Assembly (NCBI RefSeq): GCF_943736995.1 | Contig: NZ_CALSFT010000002.1 | Span: 372,001-436,000 of the forward strand | Length of the DNA stretch: 64,000 nucleotides | From: Sporosarcina sp. Marseille-Q4943 | Lineage (GTDB): Bacteria > Bacillota > Bacilli > Bacillales_A > Planococcaceae | Direction of reading: 5' to 3' | Part shown: positions 57,395 to 64,000 of the stretch, one piece after another | Layout of the letters: each line of letters opens with the position of its first letter | How positions within the stretch are numbered: position 1 is the stretch's first letter | Translations under genes and position numbers: made by a program | Notes under the pieces: model-generated | Databases searched by the model: none | Told to the model about the DNA's origin: nothing | The model's input: the letters and a program-made list of their open reading frames with translations, nothing else

Positions 57395-58321
57395 ATGTGG
57401 AAACTCTACACACTCCTCACCATCACCATGCTCCTCTGGGGCATCAACCTCCCCATGCTCAAATACCTGCTCACCTTCATGCACCCCGTCACCATGACCG
57501 CACTCCGCATCCTAACAGCAGGCATCACCGTATTCGCCATCTTGGGAGCCCTAAAACTCGTACGCCTCCCAACCAGAAAAGAATGGACATACATAATCGG
57601 CGGAGCCGCACTCAACGTCGTCCTCCACCACTACTTTCTCAACATGGGCCTCTTCCGCACAACCGGCACGAACGCCAGCCTCATCCTCGGAACCGGCCCA
57701 GTACTAACAGCAGTATGCACAGCACTCATCCTGCGCAACTACCCGACAAGAGTCCAATGGATCGGCGCAGCAGTCGGCTTCATCGGCATCAGCTCCGTCG
57801 TCCTCGCGGGCGGCGATGCACTATCCGGCCTCAAACTCGGAGACGCATTCATCTTCATCGCCATCCTTGTACAAGTCCTTTCGTTTTTGGTAATCGCTAA
57901 GGCGGCAAGGACGCTGGACCCAAGGCTTCTCACCGCGTACATGCTGATTGTCGGGAGCCTGTTACTGTTCATCATCAGCTTCATCCAAGAGCCCGGCGAA
58001 TTCGTTAAATTCACAACCGTCCCACCAAACTTCTGGGCCGTCTTCGCCGCAAGTGCTATCTTAAGTACAGCCGTCGGACACATGCTCTACAACTACTCGA
58101 TTGCACAGATCGGCCCATCGAAAGCCGCCATTTTCATGAACTTGAACACATTATTCGCCCTGACAAGCTCAGCCCTCTTCTTAGGAGAAATCATCACTGG
58201 CCGCCACCTAATCGGCTTCCTCTTGATCATCATCGGCGTCATGCTAGGATCAGGTGCTGCAGAGGAACTATGGAAGAAACGCAAAACCATTGAGAACGAC
58301 AAGGGGAGAGGGGCAGCCTGA
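57395..58321 (+). CDS. EamA/DMT-family transporter
   Basis: Predicted 10-helix drug/metabolite transporter (308 residues) built from two EamA repeats, the first about 5-135 (LLWGINLPMLKYLL, RTTGTNASLILGTGPV), the second about 148-290 (NYSIAQIGPSKAAIFMNLNTLFAL). Such proteins export amino acids, purines or drugs; the substrate is not deducible here. AGAAGG upstream of ATG 57395. It stands alone after a terminator. Confidence 0.85.
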   Translation: MWKLYTLLTITMLLWGINLPMLKYLLTFMHPVTMTALRILTAGITVFAILGALKLVRLPTRKEWTYIIGGAALNVVLHHYFLNMGLFRTTGTNASLILGTGPVLTAVCTALILRNYPTRVQWIGAAVGFIGISSVVLAGGDALSGLKLGDAFIFIAILVQVLSFLVIAKAARTLDPRLLTAYMLIVGSLLLFIISFIQEPGEFVKFTTVPPNFWAVFAASAILSTAVGHMLYNYSIAQIGPSKAAIFMNLNTLFALTSSALFLGEIITGRHLIGFLLIIIGVMLGSGAAEELWKKRKTIENDKGRGAA

Positions 58322-58432
58322 AACCTCCCTCGCAACATATCCTTGTCGACGAATCGGCTTAACCTATATAATGCAAAGTACAGAACCTATCTAGCACCGA
58401 CCAGATAGAAACGACCAATAGGAGGGAACGAC

Positions 58433-58801
58433 ATGGAAGCATTCGCAGAATTTCTAGCGAAAATTGATAACCCGGAACATCGCGCACGAACAGAAGAAGT
58501 GTTAACGTGGGTAAAAGAGAAATATCCCGAATTAAGCCCAGTAATCAAGTGGAATCAGCCGATGTTCACCGATCACGGTACATACATCATCGGCTTTAGC
58601 GTATCCAAACAGCATCTCGCTGTCTCACCCGAAGAAGCAGGAGTCATTCACTTCTCTGACCAAATCGTCCAAGCCGGTTACAAGCACACGAAAATGCTCG
58701 TCCAATTCCCATGGAACCGCCCGTTCGATTACGAATTACTCGAGAAAATGATCGATTACAACATTGCAGACAAAGCAGAATGCACAACCTTTTGGCGATA
58801 A
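58433..58801 (+). CDS. DUF1801 (YdhG/frataxin-like fold) protein
   Basis: The 122-residue protein has the DUF1801 signature PVIKWNQPMFTDHGTYIIGFSV, LAVSPEEAGV and FPWNRPFDYELLEKMI. Some family members are described as iron chaperones (Fra/YdhG); no metal ligand set is evident beyond the conserved Trp/Gln/Pro core. AGGAGG 11 nt before ATG 58433. Followed immediately by a terminator whose stem starts in the stop codon. Confidence 0.8.
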   Translation: MEAFAEFLAKIDNPEHRARTEEVLTWVKEKYPELSPVIKWNQPMFTDHGTYIIGFSVSKQHLAVSPEEAGVIHFSDQIVQAGYKHTKMLVQFPWNRPFDYELLEKMIDYNIADKAECTTFWR

Positions 58802-58829
58802 AAGCTTACCTTCAAAAGTAAGCTTTTTT
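58800..58829 (+). terminator. Intrinsic terminator of the DUF1801 gene
   Basis: Ten-bp stem AAAAGCTTAC / GTAAGCTTTT with T-run. Confidence 0.94.
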
Positions 58830-58854
58830 CTTGCCCATAAATCCGCCAACAACT

Positions 58855-58887
58855 CAACCCCTAATTTGTCAAAACCATTCAGCGCGA
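58855..58887 (+). repeat. Array-associated element, copy H
   Basis: CAACCCCTAATTTGTCAAAA then CCATTCAGCGCGA, the best consensus copy. A lone CCATAAA unit (58835) precedes it and a full array follows. Confidence 0.78.
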
Positions 58888-58903
58888 ACAGTGGAGGGCA
58901 GTC

Positions 58904-59075
58904 CCTCATAACTTCCCGCGATCACTGGCAATCCCGCATAACCTGCTCCAAAAACGCATAAATTCCAAAACTTACGCATAACCGCCAGCAAACGCTCATA
59001 AATCCCCCCAGAAACGCATAAACCTTCCCATATACGCATAAACGCCAAAAACCACGCATAACGCCGCTCACCCCC
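58904..59075 (+). repeat. Phased repeat array, CGCATAAA family, 7-8 units
   Basis: GCATA at 58936, 58956, 58976, 58996 (TCATA), 59016, 59036 and 59056, exactly 20 nt apart; an extra TCATA at 58906 is 30 nt upstream, i.e. 1.5 pitches (still a whole number of helical turns). Confidence 0.92.
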
Positions 59076-59140
59076 AACCGTTTCACTCCCACCCTCCACC
59101 AAAAATCCACTATAATCGTAGAAAAGGAGGCGAAACATCT

Positions 59141-60223
59141 ATGAAGCTCAAAATCTCAACTGCACTTCTCACAACAGCACTACTACTCACACCCGCAATC
59201 CAACCGGCACAAGCCGCATCATTCACTGATGTCCCGAAATCACATTGGGCACACGATCCGATCGACGCCATCTCGGACCTAGGCATCATCAACGGCTACC
59301 CGGACGGCACATACAGACTCAACCAACCCGTAACTCGCGCCCAAGCCGCTAAAATCGTCGCACTCGCAACAAAAACGAAGCCGACACACGACTTCACACC
59401 GGGCTTCAAAGACGTCACCCCGGCACATGGCGCATTCGACCACATCCGCGCGCTCACCGAACGCGGCATCTTCAACAACGGCGAAGCGTTCAATCCGAAT
59501 GCATCACTCAAGCGCGGGCAAATGGCCAAAATCATCGCACTCGCCTACGACATCAAAGTGGACGACAACGACCTGATCTCATTCAGCGACGTCAAAAAAA
59601 TCAACGGCTACCATAGCTACATAACAACAATTGCCGAACTCGGCATCACAACAACCGAACAAGGCGGTGAATTCAAGCCGAACGATCCCGTATCCCGCGC
59701 CCATATGGCCGCCTTCATCCAACGCGCCATCGAATTCGATACTAAACGCAAATCCGGCGAGATCTACTATGACGAAGCCCAGCAAAAATACGTCGAAAAA
59801 GTCTACTCCATCCCTGAGCCGCCTCCGAGCCAAATGGACGAGTCGATAGCAGCACAAACCATCAATCTAGTTAACAACGAACGACTACAACAAAATATCG
59901 CACCACTCAAACATGACATGTCGCTCTCAACCATCGCCCAAGCGAAAGCCGATGACATGGCAGAGAACAACTACTTCGCCCACAACTCGCCAACATACGG
60001 CTCCGTCGGCGACATGCTCGACCACTTCGGCTACGAATGGTCAGGCTACGGTGAAAACATCGCAAAAGGGTACACAACAGCTGAAACCGTCGTCGAAGGC
60101 TGGATGGAATCACCCGGCCACCGCGCCAACATCCTCCAACCCCGATTCACCAACATCGGCATTGGCTATGCCATCGACAAAAACGGCACCCCCTACTGGG
60201 TCCACCAATTCTCAGTCCAATAA
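59141..60223 (+). CDS. SLH-CAP surface protein
   Basis: Secreted protein anchored to the cell wall. The 360-residue precursor has a signal peptide (about 1-25, cleavage near AQAAS), three SLH repeats (FTDVPKSHWAHDPIDAI, FKDVTPAHGAFDHIRAL and FSDVKKINGYHSYITTI, about 26-195), a linker, and a CAP/SCP domain (about 237-360) with NNERLQQNIAPL, ENNYFAHNSPTYGS, GENIAKGY and the SPGHRANIL motif with its conserved His and Glu. SLH repeats bind pyruvylated wall polymers. AAAAGGAGG precedes the ATG. Function of bacterial CAP domains is mostly unknown. Confidence 0.9.
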   Translation: MKLKISTALLTTALLLTPAIQPAQAASFTDVPKSHWAHDPIDAISDLGIINGYPDGTYRLNQPVTRAQAAKIVALATKTKPTHDFTPGFKDVTPAHGAFDHIRALTERGIFNNGEAFNPNASLKRGQMAKIIALAYDIKVDDNDLISFSDVKKINGYHSYITTIAELGITTTEQGGEFKPNDPVSRAHMAAFIQRAIEFDTKRKSGEIYYDEAQQKYVEKVYSIPEPPPSQMDESIAAQTINLVNNERLQQNIAPLKHDMSLSTIAQAKADDMAENNYFAHNSPTYGSVGDMLDHFGYEWSGYGENIAKGYTTAETVVEGWMESPGHRANILQPRFTNIGIGYAIDKNGTPYWVHQFSVQ

Positions 60224-60229
60224 CGATAG

Positions 60230-60267
60230 AAAGACGGCGAAGGGGAGGAGACCCCAGCCGTCTTTTT
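60230..60267 (+). terminator. Intrinsic terminator of the SLH-CAP gene
   Basis: AAAGACGGC / GCCGTCTTT with an inner GGGG / CCCC pair and a T-run. Confidence 0.9.
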
Positions 60268-60309
60268 CGTGTAATCGCGCCTCACCAACCCCCAGCGAAT
60301 CGGAAACCT

Positions 60310-60469
60310 CCGCATCCATCCTACAAAAAACGCATAAACATCAGAACCCACGCATAAATCTCTGCAAACACGCATAAACTCTGCCAAAAGTCCATAACAC
60401 CTTAAACTTACGCATAAATCCCTCCAAAAGCGCATAAACTCCAAAACTCGCGCATAACCGCCCCCGAAC
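60310..60469 (+). repeat. Phased repeat array, CGCATAAA family, 8 units of exactly 20 nt
   Basis: GCAT(A) at 60312, 60332, 60352, 60372, 60392 (CCATA), 60412, 60432 and 60452. Lies between two convergent genes, in plus orientation, without a copy of the associated element. Confidence 0.93.
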
Positions 60470-60473
60470 AAAC

Positions 60474-60500
60474 AAAAAAAGGAGCAGCAACTACTCCTTT
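60474..60500 (-). terminator. Intrinsic terminator of the GDPD gene (minus strand)
   Basis: AAAGGAG / CTCCTTT with a 9-nt loop; the plus-strand A-run gives the T-run on the minus strand. Confidence 0.88.
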
Positions 60501-60523
60501 ACTAAAACAATCTTATAAAAATA

Positions 60524-61351
60524 CTAGTTTCGAGGATCCACATAATCCGGATAATCAGTAATGATCGCGTCCACGCCCATTTCAAATAGAAAATCCGCCG
60601 CTTCCTGACTACGCACCGTCCATGAACCGACATTCATTCCTAAAGCGTGCACTTGGCCCACCAACTCCTCCGTCACAATTCCATAACTCGGGTTAACCCA
60701 ATCCGCATACGTTGAAAACTCTAGTAAAGCTTTCAATGTTGTGTCAGCACGGTTAGAAGTCAATACACCGATTGGAACTCGGGGAAGAAGCTCATTCATT
60801 TTCTTCATCGACTCAAAGTTGAACGATTGAATAATGATCTTTTCATTTTGTGGTTTATCTAGATTTCGTTCTATTAATGCTTCCGCTACTTGCTCTTCAA
60901 TGCCTGGGTAAATCTCCGGAGCCTTCAACTCTATTAAAACGCCAATCTTCCCATGGTAACGATCAAGAATCTCTTCAAATGTCGGGATGGGCTCTCCATT
61001 AAACTCTTCCCCAAACCAACTACCCGCATCAAGACTCCTCAACTCTTCAAATGACAAATCCCCGACATGGCCCGTTCCATCTGTCGTACGATCCACTGTC
61101 GTATCATGGATCAATACCAATTCACCATCTTCACTTCGTTGAACATCGATTTCTATATAATCAGCTTTCATATCGACTGCGAGATCGAAAGCAGCAATCG
61201 TATTTTCAGGTGCATAACCGGAAGCACCACGGTGCGCTACATTATCAACTTGTTTTCTCGTTCCAACTGTTGGTTCTTCTGCGAGCTGACTGAACGGATT
61301 GAATAATAATGATAAGGCTACTCCTGTTTCTAATAGTAACTGTTTGCTCAT
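60524..61351 (-). CDS. Glycerophosphodiester phosphodiesterase
   Basis: Hydrolyses glycerophosphodiesters to glycerol 3-phosphate and an alcohol. The 275-residue protein has the GDPD catalytic signature VAHRGASGYAPENT (His, Arg, Glu), then YIEIDVQRSEDGELVLIHD with the metal Glu/Asp and second His. An N-terminal hydrophobic stretch (about 5-20) may be a weak signal peptide, so it may act outside the cell, for example on wall teichoic acid. Start 61351 is 9 nt from AGGAG; 61360 is an alternative. Minus strand, with its own terminator. Confidence 0.9.
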   Translation of the reverse strand: MSKQLLLETGVALSLLFNPFSQLAEEPTVGTRKQVDNVAHRGASGYAPENTIAAFDLAVDMKADYIEIDVQRSEDGELVLIHDTTVDRTTDGTGHVGDLSFEELRSLDAGSWFGEEFNGEPIPTFEEILDRYHGKIGVLIELKAPEIYPGIEEQVAEALIERNLDKPQNEKIIIQSFNFESMKKMNELLPRVPIGVLTSNRADTTLKALLEFSTYADWVNPSYGIVTEELVGQVHALGMNVGSWTVRSQEAADFLFEMGVDAIITDYPDYVDPRN

Positions 61352-61527
61352 TTTCTCCATCTCCTATCTAAATTAGATTCAAATCCAGTTTAGAATAGGG
61401 ATGTTAAGCTACTATATTGATAGTTTTAACGCTGCATAAAGATTGTGTTAACAAATACCGACCGTTGTCCCTATGGATATTTACAAATCGAATTGATTGG
61501 AAAGTAATGCCGTACTTCCAAATAGTA

Positions 61528-61558
61528 CAAAAAGAAAAACGCCAGAGACTGGCGTTTT
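61528..61558 (-). terminator. Intrinsic terminator of the 65-aa gene (minus strand)
   Basis: Ten-bp perfect stem AAAACGCCAG / CTGGCGTTTT with a 3-nt loop; A-rich plus strand on the left gives the T-run. Confidence 0.92.
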
Positions 61559-61565
61559 CACATAA

Positions 61566-61763
61566 TCATCTCTGCTTACCTTGATTGTTTTTCATGTTTC
61601 CTGTCATTTTCTGTGCAGCATTTTTAGCAGCATCTACAGTGTTCATTGCAATATCTTCTGTTGTTTCTAAAGCATTGTGAGCTGTTTCGAATGCGGATCC
61701 AGCTGTATCCTTAATGCCCTCCGCGACGTTTTTCTTACTTTTACCGTTTTGTTGATTAACCAT
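61566..61763 (-). CDS. Small hydrophilic helical protein (65 aa)
   Basis: The product MVNQQNGKSKKNVAEG... is Lys/Asn-rich at both ends with an Ala/Thr/Glu-rich middle (AFETAHNALETTEDIAMNT), no Cys or Trp and no signal. Periodic Ala-Thr-x-x-Ala is reminiscent of LEA-like or spore/stress small proteins, but I cannot assign a family. AGGAGGTG is perfectly spaced and its own terminator follows, so it is a real monocistronic gene. Confidence 0.7.
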   Translation of the reverse strand: MVNQQNGKSKKNVAEGIKDTAGSAFETAHNALETTEDIAMNTVDAAKNAAQKMTGNMKNNQGKQR

Positions 61764-61922
61764 TATGTTTCACCTCCTAAACAAGAATAGGATGTGTATG
61801 TTGTCGTTATTTATCCGTGCAAGGGACCTACTCTATAAAACTATTCTCCCGTACCATGTCTTTAATTTAATAATATGGGTATAATAACCGTAAACAACAA
61901 TCTCTAGAAAGGAGTCACCGGC

Positions 61923-63098
61923 ATGAAAAAAATCCAATCCATCCTACTCGCATTCATGACTATCATCCTGCTCGCGCCTTACGCATCGGCCCAGACAGCA
62001 CTATCCGCCGAAGCGGAAGCCGCACGTGTCGACGACATCAAATTCTTCGTCGAAAACTTCTATTATGGAGACATCCCGGAAAACCTTCATGCCATGACGA
62101 CGATCAACGAAATCATAGATTCTCTCGACGAATACTCGCGTTACATGTCAGCCGACGAATACATGAACTACGTAGCAGCAGTCGGTGCCGACGACCTGGC
62201 CCTCCATAATTTAACGGAGCCCGCCGTCACATCCCACATGCTTTACGGCAACATCGGATATATGAAAATCACCACCTTCTCCGCCAATATGGATAAAGCC
62301 GTCACGAAGCATTACACAAACCTGAAGAACAAAGGTGCCGACAAACTCATTATTGACCTCCGCTATAACGGTGGCGGCTACGTTGAAAGCGCTGAACAGC
62401 TCCTCGGCCACTTCGAAGGCGTCAAAACAGCCTACGAAATGAAAACGAGAGAAGGCACGACAACCATAAAGCCCGTTCAATCGAAACTAAAATTCCCGAA
62501 ACAAACCTATGTACTTGTCAACCGATACTCGGCATCCGCATCCGAAATCGTGGCGGCATCCCTCAAAGACCAGAACGCCGCTATCATCGTCGGCGAAAAG
62601 ACTAAAGGGAAGGGCACCATCCAATCGTTCTTCGAATTTGAAGACGGATCGGCACTCAAACTGACAATCGGCGAATTCACTGGACCAAAGAAATCCAAAA
62701 TCCATCGCACCGGAATCTCGCCAACAATCGCCAGCGAACATGACCAAGAGCTTTCTACTATACATGCGCGCCTATTGAAAGACTCATTGTCACAAAAAAG
62801 CTATAAACAAGTCGATAAGCTGCAAGAAGTCCCGACTAACAAAACATTCCATCTCCATTTCACACAAAAAATGAACCTTACCGGCACAAACACGTCCAAT
62901 AAAGTAGAACTCATAAAAGTAGGTGGCGTCGCAGTCCCGATCTCCATCAAACCGAATGGCACGGACATGCTCGACGTCACACCACTCAAACAAATGCAAA
63001 AAGGCGGCTCATACTTCCTCGTCGTCCACCCAGGGATCGCTAACGACACCGGCCGGACGACAAAGCAGGGCATCTTTACACCTATCACGGTGAAATAA
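61923..63098 (+). CDS. Secreted S41-family (CtpA-like) protease
   Basis: The 391-residue precursor has a signal peptide (about 1-23, ending ASAQ), an N-terminal helical segment, the S41 domain with IIDLRYNGGGYVESA, the catalytic Ser in VNRYSASASEIV and the catalytic Lys in GEKTKGKGTIQ, and a C-terminal Ig-like domain (about 300-391). It lacks the PDZ domain usual in CtpA/CtpB proteases. Start ATG 61923 has AAAGGAG about 10 nt upstream. No partner gene is evident. Confidence 0.87.
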   Translation: MKKIQSILLAFMTIILLAPYASAQTALSAEAEAARVDDIKFFVENFYYGDIPENLHAMTTINEIIDSLDEYSRYMSADEYMNYVAAVGADDLALHNLTEPAVTSHMLYGNIGYMKITTFSANMDKAVTKHYTNLKNKGADKLIIDLRYNGGGYVESAEQLLGHFEGVKTAYEMKTREGTTTIKPVQSKLKFPKQTYVLVNRYSASASEIVAASLKDQNAAIIVGEKTKGKGTIQSFFEFEDGSALKLTIGEFTGPKKSKIHRTGISPTIASEHDQELSTIHARLLKDSLSQKSYKQVDKLQEVPTNKTFHLHFTQKMNLTGTNTSNKVELIKVGGVAVPISIKPNGTDMLDVTPLKQMQKGGSYFLVVHPGIANDTGRTTKQGIFTPITVK

Positions 63099-63137
63099 GC
63101 CCCGTAATAGTGGAAATATGTACAACCGATTCAACTA

Positions 63138-63146
63138 TGCTATAAT
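63138..63146 (+). promoter_or_regulatory. Extended -10 promoter before wecC, followed by a hairpin
   Basis: TGCTATAAT with a TGn extension. A GCAGGG / CCCTGC stem (63169-63196) lies in the resulting leader of about 115 nt. Confidence 0.6.
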
Positions 63147-63265
63147 CAACGAATGTAAATTCAAAAGAGCAGGGTGCCAGCAACATCGGCCCCTGCGAAA
63201 GTATTTCAATAAAATTTCAAGCATTACCTAATAAAAGCACCCCCATTCAGAAAGGAACATCACTC

Positions 63266-64000
63266 ATGAACAACACTATGTGCGTCATCGGCCTCGGCTA
63301 CATCGGCTTACCGACAGCTGTCATGTTCGCCAACAGCGGACTCAAAGTCCACGGCGTCGACATCAACGAAAAAGCAGTCAACATGATCGCCAACAAGCAA
63401 CTACATATAGAAGAGAACGGACTCCAAGAACGACTTGACCAAGCAATTGACGCAGGAAACCTCACCGTTTCCACAACTCCAGTCGAAGCAGACGTCTACA
63501 TCGTCGCCGTCCCGTCGCCGATCAACCCAGACAACACGGCAAACTTGGAATACATCCGCCAAGCGACAGCATCGATTGTGCCATTCCTAAAACCAGGCGC
63601 ACTTGTCATCTTGGAGTCGACTGTCCCACCAAAAACAGTCGAAAACATCATGCTGCCAGAGCTTCGCAAATCGGATCTAGTACTCGGCGAAAATCTCTTC
63701 GTCGCACATTCGCCTGAACGCGTAATCCCAGGTAAGATTTTCGAAGAACTCGTCAACAATGACCGCATCGTTGGCGGTATCACACCAGAATCCGCTGAAA
63801 AAACGAAAGCGCTCTACAAAACATTTGTCCAAGGCGAAATCCACCTAACGGACGCAACAACAGCCGAACTCGTCAAAGTGATGGAGAACACATATCGTGA
63901 CGTCAACATTGCATTTGCGAATGAACTCGCAAAAATCGCAGAAACAATCGGCGTAGATATATGGGAAGCGATTCGCTTTGCAAACTTCCACCCGCGCGTC
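63266..64000 (+). CDS. wecC: UDP-N-acetyl-D-mannosamine dehydrogenase, 3' end outside window
   Basis: NAD-dependent oxidation of UDP-ManNAc to UDP-ManNAcA. The 245 residues present have the Rossmann motif VIGLGYIGLPTA at the N-terminus, VAVPSPI, VILESTVPPKT, VAHSPERVIPGK and the Lys/Asn active-site segment LVKVMENTYRDVNIAF. The UDP-binding C-terminal domain lies beyond the window. AAAGGA precedes ATG 63266. It could also be a UDP-glucose or UDP-ManNAc-type paralogue in the WecC/CapL/TuaD family; the PSPINPDN loop and YRDVN motif favour WecC. It complements wecB at 17257. Confidence 0.85.
   Translation, partial: MNNTMCVIGLGYIGLPTAVMFANSGLKVHGVDINEKAVNMIANKQLHIEENGLQERLDQAIDAGNLTVSTTPVEADVYIVAVPSPINPDNTANLEYIRQATASIVPFLKPGALVILESTVPPKTVENIMLPELRKSDLVLGENLFVAHSPERVIPGKIFEELVNNDRIVGGITPESAEKTKALYKTFVQGEIHLTDATTAELVKVMENTYRDVNIAFANELAKIAETIGVDIWEAIRFANFHPRV

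Overview
The window reads as a contiguous chromosomal stretch of an endospore-forming, flagellated member of the Bacillales. The order glpX-rho-rpmE-tdk-prfA-prmC-spoIIR-ywlC-ywlD/mntP-ywlE-rpiB-ywlG-glyA-upp-atpIBEFHAGDC-ywzB-murA-spoIID-spoIIQ-spoIIID-mbl-flhO-flhP-fabZ-ywpF-ssbB-ywqA-ywqB is the Bacillus subtilis ywj/ywk/ywl/ywp/ywq backbone. Protein details such as wecB beside upp and the SpoIIID N-terminus point to Planococcaceae, most likely Sporosarcina; that genus call is inference.

Layout. 1-5 kb: murA paralogue (5' cut), glpX, rho, rpmE behind a structured leader, tdk. 5-7.7 kb: VanW lipoprotein, then an AT-rich NERD gene with a repeat array on each side. 7.8-17.2 kb: translation, sporulation and housekeeping genes (prfA, prmC, spoIIR, ywlC with a DnaA-box cluster in front, mntP-like, arginine phosphatase ywlE, a chemoreceptor, rpiB, ywlG, glyA, upp). 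17.2-26.2 kb: wecB, then the complete F1Fo ATP synthase operon behind a roughly 300-nt structured leader. 26.5-35.2 kb: ywzB, murA, spoIID-spoIIQ-spoIIID, mbl, flhO-flhP, a small RNA-polymerase-associated membrane protein, fabZ. 35.3-47.4 kb: small unknowns, ywpF, competence-type SSB, the SNF2/SWIM pair ywqA-ywqB on the minus strand, an IDEAL-domain protein, a membrane protein with an HlyD-like adaptor, and a NodB-family deacetylase. 48-64 kb is an accessory zone: a large Vpr-like subtilase, a DnaQ-type exonuclease, a second NERD gene, yhdT-panF, a lone RelE/HigB-like toxin, an EamA transporter, a DUF1801 protein, an SLH-CAP surface protein, a GDPD, an S41 protease and the start of a UDP-ManNAc dehydrogenase that would use the WecB product.

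The most striking unexplained feature is a set of helically phased short-repeat arrays between genes. Three core words (CGCATAAA, CGTCCAAAG, CGAGAACTT) recur at a fixed pitch of 20 nt (CGCATAAA) or 21 nt (the other two), with variable sequence between cores. About 15 arrays of 2-19 units occur, nearly all in the same orientation. One array joins two core families and one is a head-to-head inverted array. A separate element of about 25-34 bp, built on TTTGTCAAA and ATTCAGCGCGA, occurs eight times, each time close to an array. The two NERD genes, predicted PD-(D/E)xK-like nucleases with a zinc ribbon, each lie between two arrays. I do not recognise this combination as a described system.

Other regulatory structure: two perfect or near-perfect anti-Shine-Dalgarno hairpins (mntP and a small lipoprotein gene), a structured leader before rpmE, a stem-loop between atpE and atpF, and two composite palindromic intergenic elements (36.2 and 45.9 kb). 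No rRNA, tRNA, CRISPR, transposase or prophage genes were seen.
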